Shown in pieces: positions 34,621-46,639 of a stretch of 64,000 nt of DNA. Both the position numbers and the translations under genes were made by a program. The stretch comes from Phlebiopsis flavidoalba (taxonomy: Eukaryota; Basidiomycota; Agaricomycetes; Polyporales; Phanerochaetaceae), in NCBI GenBank assembly GCA_035772785.1, contig JAOCPU010000014.1, positions 248,001 through 312,000 of the forward strand. Direction: 5' to 3'. The notes under the pieces were generated by a model that saw nothing but the letters and a program-made list of their open reading frames with translations, made no database searches and was not told where the DNA came from. How positions within the stretch are numbered: the first letter of the stretch is position 1; the number at the start of each line of letters is the position of its first letter.

Positions 34621-37600
34621 GAGGGAGAACCCAGCATCATGTGGACATCACGAGTCTCTGCATCCGACGTTTACGAAAAAGGCGACGGTTGGTGACGGTG
34701 CACCTATAGGGTCGGTACCTCGAGCCCGAAGGGCGTCGTGGAACTGATTGCGATCACTTCGGCAGTGTCTCTCCACCGAAGCGCGTCCCTGTAGCTCGCC
34801 CTCCGCCCCCTAAGCGCGGCACATTGCCGGTGCCCGTCGCCGCAGGATGGTGAGACGACCTCAGGCTCCGTGGCTGCCCCACGCCCCTGCAGAGAAAGAG
34901 GACTCGAACCAAGGGGACAGTAGTTTTATCAAGCACCAGCATCGCACTCGCCATAGCATCTCGGCTCCAGCCCACGTCGCTCGGTCGTGTTGCTACTGCC
35001 GTGTTTTGTTCATTGCTTTATAATGGGGACTTATAATCCACTCGCACCTATATAGCGGAGTATATGCGACCCCGTGCTTGTATTGTTTTATCTTCTAGTT
35101 TTGCAGTTATGCATTGTTGCTCAGATGTATCCCCACGAGGATCCGTTAAAGAATTACGCCCAGCCCTCGCCGCCTGATTTGTGACTCGCTACCAATCGTT
35201 GAATGTTCCTGCATTCCCCGAATTTGCAAATCGCTCTGCTACTGTTGCTGCCGCAGAACGCCAAAAATGAAGTGTTGTCTGCTCTCAGGCGTTGTATACC
35301 ACCGCGCGTTCTGACATATGTCTCATAACCACCCGTTTCAATGAAAGTGTGAAACGCAAGCGCAAACCTCACGAAAAATGCCACCATCAGAGGACAGGGG
35401 CTTGTGATTGTTGTTTTCCACCAGAGGCCCTTGAATGCACCTGCAAAACGGTTCGCGCGGGCCCGCCAGAGCTCAGAGGCGAGCAAACTTGATAAGGGGG
35501 TGGAGAATCGTGTATGAAGAGCTGTGTGTTTCTTGGCTGCTGTGTGTGGCGGGGCGGCGGGACCTGGTCGTCCTTTTTTGAGATATCATTACTCAACTGA
35601 GTGAAGCCGCCTCGCCGAAGTCAAAACCGTGGGTTGCTCTCACTTAACTAATGTGTGACAATGACGGGTAGTAGACCGATCCACTTGTGTCTTTCGAGAA
35701 TCATTTTGTTGGCGACCTAGACTACTTTATTACTACGCTTATGTCTTGTTTTTGTTTTTCCCACTTGCCGGAAATTTTTATGTCATTGAGGGACACAAGA
35801 CCCGATCGACAGTGATTCATAAGGAGGGATCGTACTATATACAAGTAGTCTGCCGACTTAGGGAGTATTAGTCGGCGGTCTAGTGTTGTCGGGGCAGAGA
35901 GGTGTCAGAAAAATTCTAAAGCGTTTCGTCAATGCTCGGCGCCGTAGCGTCTTGCGCGCCCGTTACGCCCCCGAACGCGCTGACCCGCCAACCACGTCCG
36001 ATGCGACAGATCCCCTCCTCCCCCGATTCCCCGCCCCTCGCGCTGATACGTAGAGCCATCTGACACATTTGACTTCTGCCTACGCACTGTTAATCTGTTT
36101 GCAACTCATACGGGTGCCGTGGAATCCACACGTAAGCTCGCACACGCGTTTGCTATCACGTGTCTGACGACCGCCACCTCTTCCGGTTTCGCGGTGCCCG
36201 CGTCGAACTCGCGCCACAGCGCTCGTCGACCCGATGTTCTCTCATATAGCAGACGGTCTGGAGGGACAACGCGGCGCTGCCTCGTTCTAGCCTGCCTCTG
36301 CATATAATATATTTGCTACTGAAAGAGGTATTAGTTACTAGCCACCACAAGAACAGCCTTCAGAGACGTGAACGTGAGTAGATACATTTACATCATGATG
36401 TTGGCGAAGGCAGGTCGAATTTCCGATATATTGTGCGCCCCTGAGAGAAACCTTGACAAGCAGGTAAAGGTTGACATAGCGTGATCGAGGGGATGCAAGC
36501 TTACGTGGGGCGCGTGGTTTGGGCCCTGGGCTGCTTACTCACCGGCATCCTTTGCGACTACGAAGGCTACTGTCACCCTCCCGCCGAGTCGACGTCGTAA
36601 GAACGCCGACTTGTGTCGAGTAGGAAACTCGAACCGTGCTATACCTCGGACTAATGCTACGTCCTCATCAGAAAATTCGAATGCTCGCGGGCAGCGCACG
36701 ACGTCACCGCCGGTTCGTCTAAGAGCGATTTAGACAGCGATCCGCTTGATCTATAAGCAGTCCTTCGCCAGTCAGCAACCTACAACACACTCAGAGATCA
36801 ATTGCATGAAGTCTTGCTCTCCATGCTGTGCATCGCACTGCAGCTTCATAGCTCGCTGGGTGTGAACGTATCTACACACGAGATACCGAGCCCGGCAGGC
36901 CTGGACGGCAGGCCACCTGGATGTGGGCTTTGCATCGCTCCACAGATGTGGAAGTGATATGTGGCGAGAGCGGACTCGCGTAGGGATGGTACTCGGGATG
37001 ACGTCTTCCCCCGGAGGAGGTCCCGTTAAGCTTGGTTGCGCGGCGGTGCGTGCTGCAGCTACTATCGATGTTTGTTGCTCATTCCGTGGTCTATCTTCGC
37101 ATGTGTGTGTGCACGTCGACGGCGATCCAGAGTCCGATGGGACACGGACATCGCAGCAGGACTAATTATTGTGCCACGAATATCAATCTCGACGGCGCGT
37201 GCTAGCAACAAAAAAAGCCCACGCCTCGCTGCTGTTGTGGTTCGTGTTCGCCGTCGCGAAGAATGGCAAGAGAATGCACAGCACATCAGGGAAACGCGGT
37301 GCGTTAATCACGCGACATACGCCGTCCGACGCAGATCGGCCGCCCGGATGGCGGATTTCCACCTATTAGAGTACGTCTTTACCTGCCCCACGCTCTATCT
37401 ATGTGTAAAGCTCATCTATCTAATCCGACATCCGACACCCGCAGAGCACAGTGAATTTTGTAAGACCGCCTCGACTGTGCCATGACGATTCGCCCGTGCC
37501 CAATGAACAGAGACGAACAGATGGGTTGGGGACCAGCCCACTTAGCCCGCGCCTATGATCCGGTCCGAGAGCCCTGTCCCGCTGTCCCCCCCCGGTCTCC

Positions 37601-38873
37601 TTCGTACCCGCCTAGACCGCGCCGCCGCGTCGACGTCGGAACGTGCTGCCCTGCCTCTGCGTCCGTCCGTTGCCTCAACGAATACGTGACCCGAATCCTA
37701 GCATGACGTACATGGCGTCGCCTAACGCGGTTCCTTTCCTCCGGCACAGTATGCCTTTGCGCACCAACCACCCCCCAGACTGTAGCCGTAACAACCTTAA
37801 ACACGTACTGGGCCCTCGTCGCACAATGAAATATCGCTTGAATTCTAGAAGGTGTGGTATCACGCAACCGAATCTCCTTCATATTCCTGCTGCAAGGCCT
37901 GATCACGCTTCCCCTTACTCCTGGATGTCTCTGGACGCTGTTGGATAATTCCCTCGGATGGGACGAGTCTGGGATCTGGATTGTGTGTCGACCGATTGTG
38001 CAGTTGTGTACGTCCCCGGCCGCGCCGTCGACGGACAGAGATGCTGATGATTTCGGCGCGAATCCCTGTCCGGCCGCTCCGAACAGGTTCTTATATATAG
38101 CCAGCCGATCGCCTTCTGAGTTCACTGCCAAAATGTTGACGGTGCGCTGTCAGGCGTCGACATCGTTTGCTGTCGCGGTGTCCGTGGGGGATGGAACTTG
38201 TTTTTACTCCGCGTCCACTGCCCGTTCGTGTGACGCCTTGGGTGGTGCTTTCGAGATCATCGTAGTGACAGCAATGAGGTTTTCAAGATGAGTATTAACC
38301 TCAAAGAAGATTTTTTATTCCATAGCACGAAGGAGGACAAAACGCAGTATCGGCTCCGCGCCGCCACAGTTCAGCCAGATCACACCACGACGCCGCAACA
38401 AAACACCACACAATAGTTCCAACTGTATAGTCAGAGAAACCCAGTGGTTGCATCTTGAAGGAAACAATCGCCCTTCAAGGACATACACAATCTCTTCAAT
38501 CCAAAAAAAAAAAAGAAACGATTATATACATAGATACAGTAGCAGGCGTGCCGTAGCGACCATGCGGAGTGTACTCGAGAGGGAGAGGAACGAAACAGAC
38601 TCGGAAGAGAAGAGAGCATTGACGAGAGAGTAAAAGGAATGGACCGGCGCGGAATCGCAGTGAATGGAATGAATGAAATAATAGACCCATAAGATAGATG
38701 CGTGTGTGTGCGGGGAACGAATGGCGTGTGGCGCGAGGTGAGTCGGGGTTGGGAGTCGGTGGGTGGTTGTTGAGGATCCGGGTATGCGGAGTTGGTATTG
38801 GTTATGATATCGCACATTACTGGCAATATTCATGTAAGTTTTCGCTACATAGTTGAATAGAAAACGAGAACGC
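34621..38873. other. Long stretch without a recognisable gene
   Basis: Follows AP-1 and reaches the 3' end of ERF4. The C-terminal Cys domain and 3' UTR of AP-1 may extend into the first 100-200 bp. Open frames such as 35154-35486 (-), 37036-37485 (+), 37553-38131 (-) and 37854-38291 (+) overlap one another and have no motif I recognise. A purine-rich strand with an A run lies at 38500-38640. Confidence 0.4.
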
Positions 38874-40160
38874 TCACGTACTAATATACTCAATTTCGAG
38901 CTGCCAAAAAGCAAGAGAGTATACTAGAGGGCGATTGAGAATATTTGACATAGTATGGATTGGCACTCACAAACATGAACGCCACCTTCCGCGGCCAAAG
39001 AAATAATTCAACCCCACACGGATTATATACACCTTCACATTAAGCTCCTCAATATCGCGCTTGCCCCGCGTGACAGTCTCTCCATCTCCTACACGCACCA
39101 CATCAGTACCCTCCACCCCCATTCTCAGCAGCAAAAGCGAAAACACACCCCTGCTTCGTAGTGTGGCCGCAACACAAGCCGCGAGAGCTGCAACGTCAAA
39201 AAACGACAGCGCGCCTTTTATCAATGAACGCGCGCCGGAGACTGTACGCCGCGATAAGATATCGCTCGTTGATCGTGTTCACCGTGTCCAGGAACTGCGT
39301 CGGCGTGATCAATACTCACACGCTCATCAGCCCCCCTGACCCTCACAGTGAAAGTGAAAGAGGAGAGACGTACGCGGCCCTCGAGCTCAAGCGGATACGT
39401 CGTCGCAAACTGCGGCAGCTCCCCGCTCGCATAGTCCCGCTCGACGCGCACGAGCTCGCGCGGGTGGTGCACGCCGAGGTGCCCCCACCGGCGCGCTGCC
39501 GAACGCGGCGTCTGCGCCCGGTGGACCAAAGTAGTATGCTGAGCGCGGGATGAAGTGGGCGAGTGCTCCTATCCATACTATCAACACACACTTTCCTCGA
39601 TGTAGAGGAAGCAAGGAAAGACGTACCGGGGGAGGCGGAGGGATCGTCTCCCAAAGGGGCGGTGTTCGGCTGGGCGGGGGCGGGCGCGGGGAGGAGCGGT
39701 GCGAGGGCGCGGGACGCAGGAGGGACGGGCCGATGGGTGTCTCGGGGGAGTAGCCCAGGTCGTATGGGTCGTACGTGCCGATGTCGCCCATTCCTCGGTC
39801 GTCGTCCTCTGCCGCATGTCTTTGTATTTCTTCTCTTCCTCCTTCCTCTCCTTGAGTCTCTCCTCCTACTGCGCCTCCATCTCCTTCACCCGGATGTTTT
39901 TTGTATGGCCGTTTGCGGTAGTGGCGGGTGAGGCTGCTGTGAAGCCGCACGCATCTCATCCCCAGGCAACGTCGGCGGCGGGCTGGGCGGGAGCACCGCC
40001 GGCGCCGGCGTACCCGCAAGAATCGTAATCCTCACCGCACCCTCGCCGTGCTTCCCACTCTCTGCAAACATCCATCTGAGGTGCATCTCCCGCTCCTTGT
40101 TCCTCGTGCGAGCGCGCACTGTGCGCCGTCAGCGGCGTAGGCGGGTACACAGGCATTCGC
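38874..40160 (-). CDS. ERF4: Erf4/GOLGA7-domain protein, Ras palmitoyltransferase subunit
   Basis: Small ER/Golgi-associated partner of the DHHC enzyme Erf2, together palmitoylating Ras. The Erf4 domain is clear across frames: RVERDYASGELPQFATTYPL and ELEGR (about 39370-39450), then FLDTVNTINER, IAAYSLRR and LSFFDVAALAACVA (about 39165-39200). RDIEELNVKVYNP-like and LWPRKVAFMFV follow (about 38965-39060). A 70-nt intron (GTGAGT..GGCAG) then gives the last exon LEIEYIST with TGA at 38874-38876, matching the usual LEIEYY end. A Pro-rich N-terminal exon carries GTYDPYDLGYSPETPIGPSL and HLRWMFAESGKHGEGAVRIT. The start is uncertain and may lie further upstream, before 40160. Fungal Erf4 proteins have variable N-termini, so this length is plausible. 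Confidence 0.8.
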
Positions 40161-41939
40161 GTCGCCCTGCGGGACGGTCAACGGCGCCCAGCGTCGGCGA
40201 GGTGGTAATGGTGTGTTGTAGTGGCGGCGCGGTGCGTCATGGCTGGGGCATGTGCCCCGGGCGTTCGTGGTGGTGGGGTTGTGCAAAGGTGTGGACATGC
40301 GCGCCCAGTTTGCGCAAATCGGGAGACGCCCGAACGGCGAAGTGCGTTGGTGGTTATTGAATTTTGGATCTGCGCCCCAGTCGTGTATGTGAATCGGTTT
40401 TGGTGATGCGGTGCGTGTGCCAATGAGGTGGGGATTGGCGTGGGGAACAGAAGTTTGGCGATGGGGTTTGGGGCGAGGTGAGTGTTCGTGGTTGCAGCGA
40501 GGTGCGGTAAGTTTGATTTGTTCTCGAGCGGCGTGTTCGTCGTGAGGTAAGTACCTGCATTGGATATCGTGAATGATTCGTGTCTCACTAGGTGAGTTTC
40601 TTTACGCTTTACAGTCGTAATTTGAAGTAATGGCCAGTTCAATTTGCGATGGATTGTCTAGATTGATATCACGGAGCGTTTTGCTCTGCTTTGCTCGACC
40701 AATTTGTTGGTCTTGTCGTTGGTATCTGCCAACAACATCCTCTTACGTAAGAGGAGTATGAAAGGAACTCCAGTTCACATCAACACCAGCCGTAAGCTGG
40801 GAGCCCACAGACAAGAATTCCAAAACCAGGTATATACGAAGACAGTCGTGGTCGGACAGGACTCATTTTCGAGCCCGCTTGCCTCCTTGCCTCCGTTATG
40901 GTAGATGAGAAGATATTACATGAAGAAAGCTCCTTGGAGGAGAACATGCGGCGCTATGGAAGAAAGCGCTCCATGTAGTCACCTGCGTCGCACACGGGGT
41001 ACGTTTACGTGCTATTGTGCCTGGTGCGCTAAGCTCGGCAGATATTTTGTGACAACACTTTCCCCTAGCACAATTAACTTAGCTCCCTACCGGACACGGT
41101 GATTATGCATCATGTTTCAAGACCCAGTGATGACTATGCAGGCACAGCTGCTATAGGCTCATGTAGTCGCATTCAAATGATTAACGCACCGCTCACTATT
41201 CACTCCTTCGATGTCAAGCGGTTATTGGCTCTCAGAACTGCACAAACTTGAGTCGTTGAAAAACATCGTGCTAATGAGTACAGTGACACGTAACAAGGCG
41301 AAGAATTTATTGTTTAAACTGATAGATATTAAATTATTGAAATATTAAATTATTAAAAGCGGATTTTATCAAGTATTCAAAAACTAAGATACTTTTATGC
41401 TTACTTAGAAGCAACTACAAAGCAGCTTCCGGGCTTAGGACGCAAGGTGGGCACCATATTTATAATGATTATAACCAACGTATGATATTAACTAATTGTT
41501 TATAACTGCTAGGTACATGGCTATGAATAATTAGCATTGACTTTTCTATATAACGCACCACCAAGCGCACATTTTCCGACCATCATTCGAACCAAACGTT
41601 TTCCTGTTTCTCGTTCAATGTTGGCTGCGTCGCCTTAATCAGCTCCCGGCAAGAAATTTTGTCGCAAGACAATAGTCGTAGTCGTTCTCTTTCCAGAATT
41701 CTACGAGGATTCAGTCGCAAAGATGCGCCTAGCGGCCACAGATTGCATAACGACCAGGTTGCTTAGACTAGTATCGGCCAGGTCTTTCATTTCACTAGCA
41801 GCTTTCGTGGGTTCTACGCTTCCTCATATCGCGGCAGCGTGCCGGAATTTGAATATGAATGTACTTTGCGATAACTCAGTGGTGTTGTCGACGGGAGGTA
41901 CCAAGCAATCATCATCCAAAACCCCTTTTCCGTGTCCCT
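40161..41939. other. Intergenic, AT-rich in part, no gene
   Basis: Spacer between the start of ERF4 and the end of SRP68. From 41280 to 41540 it is strongly AT-rich. ATATTAAATTATT occurs twice within 30 bp (about 41327-41357). An open frame at 41723-42055 (+) overlaps the SRP68 end antisense and is ignored. Confidence 0.4.
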
Positions 41940-44556
41940 ATTTATCTTCCCACTATCCGATCCGCCCAACAGGCTGCTCAATACCGCCCTTCTGCGGCCC
42001 GCAGATACGTAGGCTCAGTGCGTCTACGGCCTCCTCATACGATGCTGCTGTCTAGAGGATTTCCACCATTTCCTACGCATTTATCCGCGCAACCGCGCCC
42101 GTCGCCTCGGGCGGGCGTGACCGCCTTCTGCGCTGCGCCGTACGCGAGCGCTGGCCCGTGTGCGCGACCGAATGTCGAAGGCCTGCCCGCGCGCGCTCTG
42201 GAGGCGGTCCATGTCGGCATGTCTAGTTCGGCTGTAGTATGAGCGCGATGTCCGATAGAAGAGCGGCTTCGTCGTGTGGCGCCGCATGCCCGCGGCTGCG
42301 GCGCATTTTGGCGCTTCGTTGTAAGCAGAACTGTTGCTCTAGTCGCGTAATTTATGGCATTTATTCAGACATCCTCAGTGCGGGCGAGGCGATGGCCTGT
42401 TTGGAGCTGGCTTCCAGTGAGTGCGTGAGGGCTCGAGCGTTGTAGGAAGGGGAGGAAGTAATGTGGAAAATGTGGTGTATCTTACAGTCCGGATGGCGAG
42501 GGAGAATCAAGGTTTGAAGGGATGACCTCCCGATTCGCTTAAAGGATGTGGTTGAGTAGGGGAACGACTGGTTTGTATTAGCGTCCAATGATTGCCTAAT
42601 TCTCGTATTTCTTTTGGACAGCGACATAATTATTTGGCCCAATATTGACATCTGGGGCGTAACAGGGCTATATAGAATTGGTGAGCTAGGCACCCATGGC
42701 AAAGTTACGCTCCACCTTGTGACATCAGCCTGCGCTCTTTGGGTTAGGCTTGTTCCTAAGGTGATGCGTAAGAAGTCAGAGAAACGCGTGGCAATCGACC
42801 GCAGACGCATAGATCTGGGGCTGTCATCCTGTACCGACAGCAGGGATCGAAAAAGCGTCCCTGGCATCTGAGTGAGACTTTGGATAACAGTATCCAGCAA
42901 TTTGACTACAAGCCGGGGACGTCATTGCTCTGAGCGTACGTCAATCTTTTGAGGTTTTTGAAGCGAGTGGTCTTCATCTGATGCAATGGAGTCTTTTTTG
43001 CTGCTTGGGGAAGGTGGGAATGGTTTGAGACTGGTGCAACAGAGGGATGGGGGTGGATATCAAGTGTCGCACACTGGGGGGGGTCATTCATCTCGCTGAA
43101 TCCGGATGAGATGGTGCGCCAGCAGTTGATATACGGTGTAAGACGATAAACGCATGAACGAAATGCAGATCACGGGTTGCCGGCCGGTGTGGGCAGAACT
43201 ACCACCGCACTCAGCTACATGTAATTCAGTATTTTGAGGAGCATGGCAACAACGTGTATAACATACCTGCTGGGCTTCCGCTAGCTTTCGCGCAACTCCT
43301 TCATCATCGCTTAGCGCTAGGAGAATAGCATCGTATGCCGCAACGCCTTGCTTAGACTTGTGCCCTTTGACCCACTTTGCCCTTCTTCTTGTCTCGCGCA
43401 CCCTCCTCGCTCCCCGCCGTAGAAGCAGGTTCCTTGGGGATGCTCTGATCAGCTTCTCCTCGCCTCCTGCACTTTCAACAAAACCGTCCACGAGCTCCGG
43501 GTTTCTTGACCGGCACGGGCTCTCCTTTTCCTTCAGACGAGGGGCTTGAGCTTCTCCCTCTCGGCAGCCGCACCACCCCTGCGCTCTCCTGGCTCAGCTC
43601 CCGCCACACACTTATCATAGCCCTCGACCAGCTCGCTTTGTTCTTAGCCTGTGTGCGCGGGGGCTGGCACTTTCGGCGGCCACCATCGCGTCCACGTCGT
43701 ATGCCTTCGCGCTGCCCACGCTCGTACTCGCGCAATACCTGATTTCCGGCCAATCTCGTCTGCGAATGAGTACAGCGGAGTGCCTGGCCGCGGCTGGTGC
43801 TCGCCTGGGAGGCGAGCTCGTCAAGCAGCGAGCGAGCGCGCAACGCAAAGCTGCGTAAGGGCGTCGTCAAAGTCAAAGCGATACCGCAGGAAGCGGCCGT
43901 TGAGAATAGCCGTTAGCGTGTAAACGCTCTAGGACTGCCTGGGATGAGGCTCGAAGCGGGGAGACGACCGGATGCGTGGAGGCCCTGGCAGTCGCGACAG
44001 AAGAGCTCTGTCGCCCAGTTCACGCGCGGCGGAAGCGGGCTGTCGCGTTGCGGGCCGGATGGCGGAGGTACTTTGGTCCTGGCTATTGCGGGCAGCGTGA
44101 GGCAAGTCTGGGCTAGCTCTTGAGAGTACGTCCATGCACGTTCTGTCTGGCCTCGAAGAGCAGTAGCTCAAGACTACAAGAGTCAAAGTAGATTCTTATG
44201 AAAGTCCTAAGGGGGGGAACATACTATGCAACTCCTTGATGTTTTTTCCACTTCATCACCGGGGGGGGGCAATGTGTCTTGAACTCGCGACGCCTTGGCC
44301 GTGCGTCAATCTTAAGAGTAGATTCGTAGACGATGGTGTCCTATTTGCGCAATGCTTCCTATAACCGAGATATAGTCATTGTACCGTAGGCCGTATGCAT
44401 TGCGCTGCTCATTTCGCGAGCTGTAACGCTTTGTATTGATGATGAGGCATCTGAGACCTGCTGCTGCCCGCCGTACGTCAATGAGACATACCCTTGAAGG
44501 ACAGAGAGCTTCGTGGGACTGAATGGTTCAAGAACTGGCTGACATTTCCCCCTCAC
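41940..44556 (-). CDS. SRP68: Signal recognition particle subunit SRP68
   Basis: RNA-binding subunit of the cytosolic signal recognition particle; it pairs with SRP72 on 7SL RNA for co-translational ER targeting. Blocks in family order: YKALQLASNEQRNAYGLRYN at the N-terminus (about 44385-44450), HHRLRIYS, a SQEL-type segment near 44130, WATELFCRDCQGLHASGRL (about 43955-44015), and LNGRFLRYRFDFDDALTQLC (about 43850-43905). Next are SLLDELASQASTSRGQAL, YDAILLALSDDEGVARKL (about 43275-43340), TVYQLLAHHLIRIQRD, and LLDTVIQSLTQM (about 42862-42897). The C-terminal SRP72-binding end is a KPLF and MDRLQ segment (about 42190-42270), then SSLLGG near 41970. Frame changes are frequent and the stop is approximate. 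The start may be the ATG at 44556 or one just downstream. It is head to head with GET3. Confidence 0.85.
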
Positions 44557-44798
44557 CGCATAGTTGCGAGACTTTACCTAGCGTAGCTGCTGAGGCCGTT
44601 GCTGCGCGCCGTGTAGTAAGCGTAGACATCTGTCAGCGTGGGAGGTTGGTATAGAAGGATAAGAAGAAGATTGAGCGCGCTCGCGTGCATCTTGCATCCA
44701 CTTCCACGTCGGTCGCGTGCCAAGACTACTTCTATCCTCATCCCCTCACCACCCCTACCATCTTTCCTTCATCGCCTCGTCTTACAATACCCCCGAAC
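44557..44798. promoter_or_regulatory. Putative bidirectional promoter of SRP68 and GET3
   Basis: About 240 bp between the two divergent starts. The GET3 side has CT-rich tracts (CATCCCCTCACCACCCCTACC near 44739), typical of fungal core promoters lacking a strong TATA box. No specific operator is recognisable. Confidence 0.5.
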
Positions 44799-46278
44799 AT
44801 TGAGCGAAACACACTTGAGCCCACCCTCCATAACATGTCTTGACCAAAAGTCGCTGAAATAGGACCTATTCTGCGGTCTTCCGTGAGCCGCGAATGTGCA
44901 TGTCCAGCCTATGCTGACGCGACGTGTCTCAACAATCTAGTTGTGGAAGGGGTGGTGTTTGGTATGTGTTGCGACGGCAAATAAACACCTTGGCTCAGCT
45001 GGTTTTAACGAGGCGGTGCAGGCAAAGACTTACGACATCGTGCTTCCCTCGCTATTCAACTAGAGCCTCCTGCCGCGAATCCGTGCTGCTTATTGTGCGT
45101 AATCTCTCTCCTTCCCCACGTATGAACTTTGTCTACATCAGGATTTCCACAATAGTCCACAGATTCATGCACACAACCTGTTCGGATGCCTTTGGTCAAA
45201 AGTTCTCCAAGGATTGCGACCAAAGGTCATGGCTTCGACAATCTGTACGCGATGGAGATCGACCCCCACCGTGTGCTATTCAATAGATGGTTGAACAATG
45301 TCAGAACGCCAAACCCCTATTTTGTCGCTTGCTGAACTCGACTCATCGGGGTATACAGCTGAACCAAGAATGGAGATGATGGGCAGCATGATGCAAGACC
45401 TGGTACGCGTTCGCCATTCCCGGAGTGGACGAAGCCATGAGCTTCGCAGAGATCATGAAGTATGGTGGTCCCATAGCGTGAGATTATCGCTGCCTCACTT
45501 TCAAATCGCCCAATAGGACATGTCAAGTCGATGGAGTACTCTCGGTTTATCGTCTTCGATACTGCGCCTAGCTTGGGACATACCACCCCCCGACCTTGCC
45601 GGCTTCCTCTCCTTCCCTACTGTGCTTTGAAAAGGACCCAGCTACGGGAGGCAAAGCTCAGCACACTCATAGAGACAGCCGGTTCGCCTTGGTCCTATGC
45701 GCAACCAGATGACCTCGCTGAGGGCGGTGGACAAGGTGACCAGACCGAGAGATATGTTTGCGAAGCTCGAGTCTATGCGCGCAGTGATCACGGAGGGGAA
45801 ATCACGGAGGTGAACACTCAATTCAAGGAACCCGGAGAAGACTGAGACCTTCTTCGTTTGCGCGTAGCATGCAAAAATCTCCGAATTCTTTGTCCTTGTA
45901 CGAGACAGAGCGTCTTGTTCAAGAACTCCACAAGCTATGAGATCAGAACACCCACAACCACTCTCTTGTCGTCAATTCAAATCAACTCCTCTTTCCCGAA
46001 GCAGAGTACGATTGTGTCATATCTGTTGCCATTTCGTCTCTAAAGGGCCTCTGCTTAGGACTCCCAATTGCGAGCACTGTCGTGTACGACAATGCGATGC
46101 AGCAGAAATATCTCAATGAGGCTCATGAGCTCTACGTACGACGAGTTCTTCCACATTATACAGCTACCCTCTCTTGACGGAAAGAGGTCCCGCCGGTCCT
46201 CAGAAGTTGAAGGAGTTCAGCAAAATGCTCGTCCAGCCCTACAAAGCAGAAGTAGTAGGGCGCCAGTCAGGATCATAA
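44799..46278 (+). CDS. GET3: ATPase GET3 (TRC40/ArsA family), tail-anchored protein targeting
   Basis: Homodimeric cytosolic ATPase that carries tail-anchored proteins to the GET1/GET2 receptor at the ER. The start reads as ATG-AGC-GAA with one extra T (44799), then EPTLHN and LDQKSLK. The P-loop is split by an intron: GRGGV near 44945, then GKxxxxxxSLAIQL at 45020-45061. It continues with RESVLLI, DAFGQKFSKD, GFDNLYAMEIDP, FDSSG/LTAEP, MEMMGSMMQDL, FDTAP and GHT. The C-terminal half reads TFVCVCI-, YETERLVQEL-, YEI- and NQLLFPK-like in successive frames. The zinc-binding CEHC pair is at 46069-46080, and LNEAHELY, FHIIQLP and KEFSKMLVQPYKAEVVGRQ close the protein with TAA at 46276-46278. All hallmarks (P-loop, switch regions, CxxC) are present, so it is likely functional once indels are corrected. 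Confidence 0.9.
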
Positions 46279-46639
46279 TGATATTCTCAGGTATCGAAGT
46301 TTGATGTAACCCATATATTAACTCCTTAATTAAGGAAATGGTCTTATTTGGATATGTGGCAATGTACCGACGAGCTAGTGGATTTTTCGTAGTATAGCTC
46401 TGGTAAGTTGTTTCATGGTGCTGATCGGTCCTCATAAATTCATGTTTGGACTAGTGTGAGCCTGTCAGGAAGACTCTCACCTACCGACATATATCCGACT
46501 AACCATCTCTCGCTAGCTTGCCACTTGATTTGCACCCTCTATCCATTGCCCGCCTTGAGCAGAGCTCCGGGAGTGGCACAAGGGAGACTTGCTGATCTGC
46601 TGGGTTTGAATCTGCACTGATTATGTTGATGTCCGCACA
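46279..46639. other. Intergenic, no gene
   Basis: 3' flank of GET3 and upstream flank of the next unassigned gene. An AT-rich word TTAACTCCTTAATTAAGG lies at 46318. I see nothing else. Confidence 0.4.

Noticed and set aside
34880..34910. GGACTCGAACC-like tRNA T arm
   Set aside because: Flanking bases do not form the five-base T stem or any other tRNA arm.
37553..38291. Overlapping open frames of 192 codons (-) and 145 codons (+)
   Set aside because: They oppose each other, neither has a motif or exon-like neighbours, and they probably reflect GC content.
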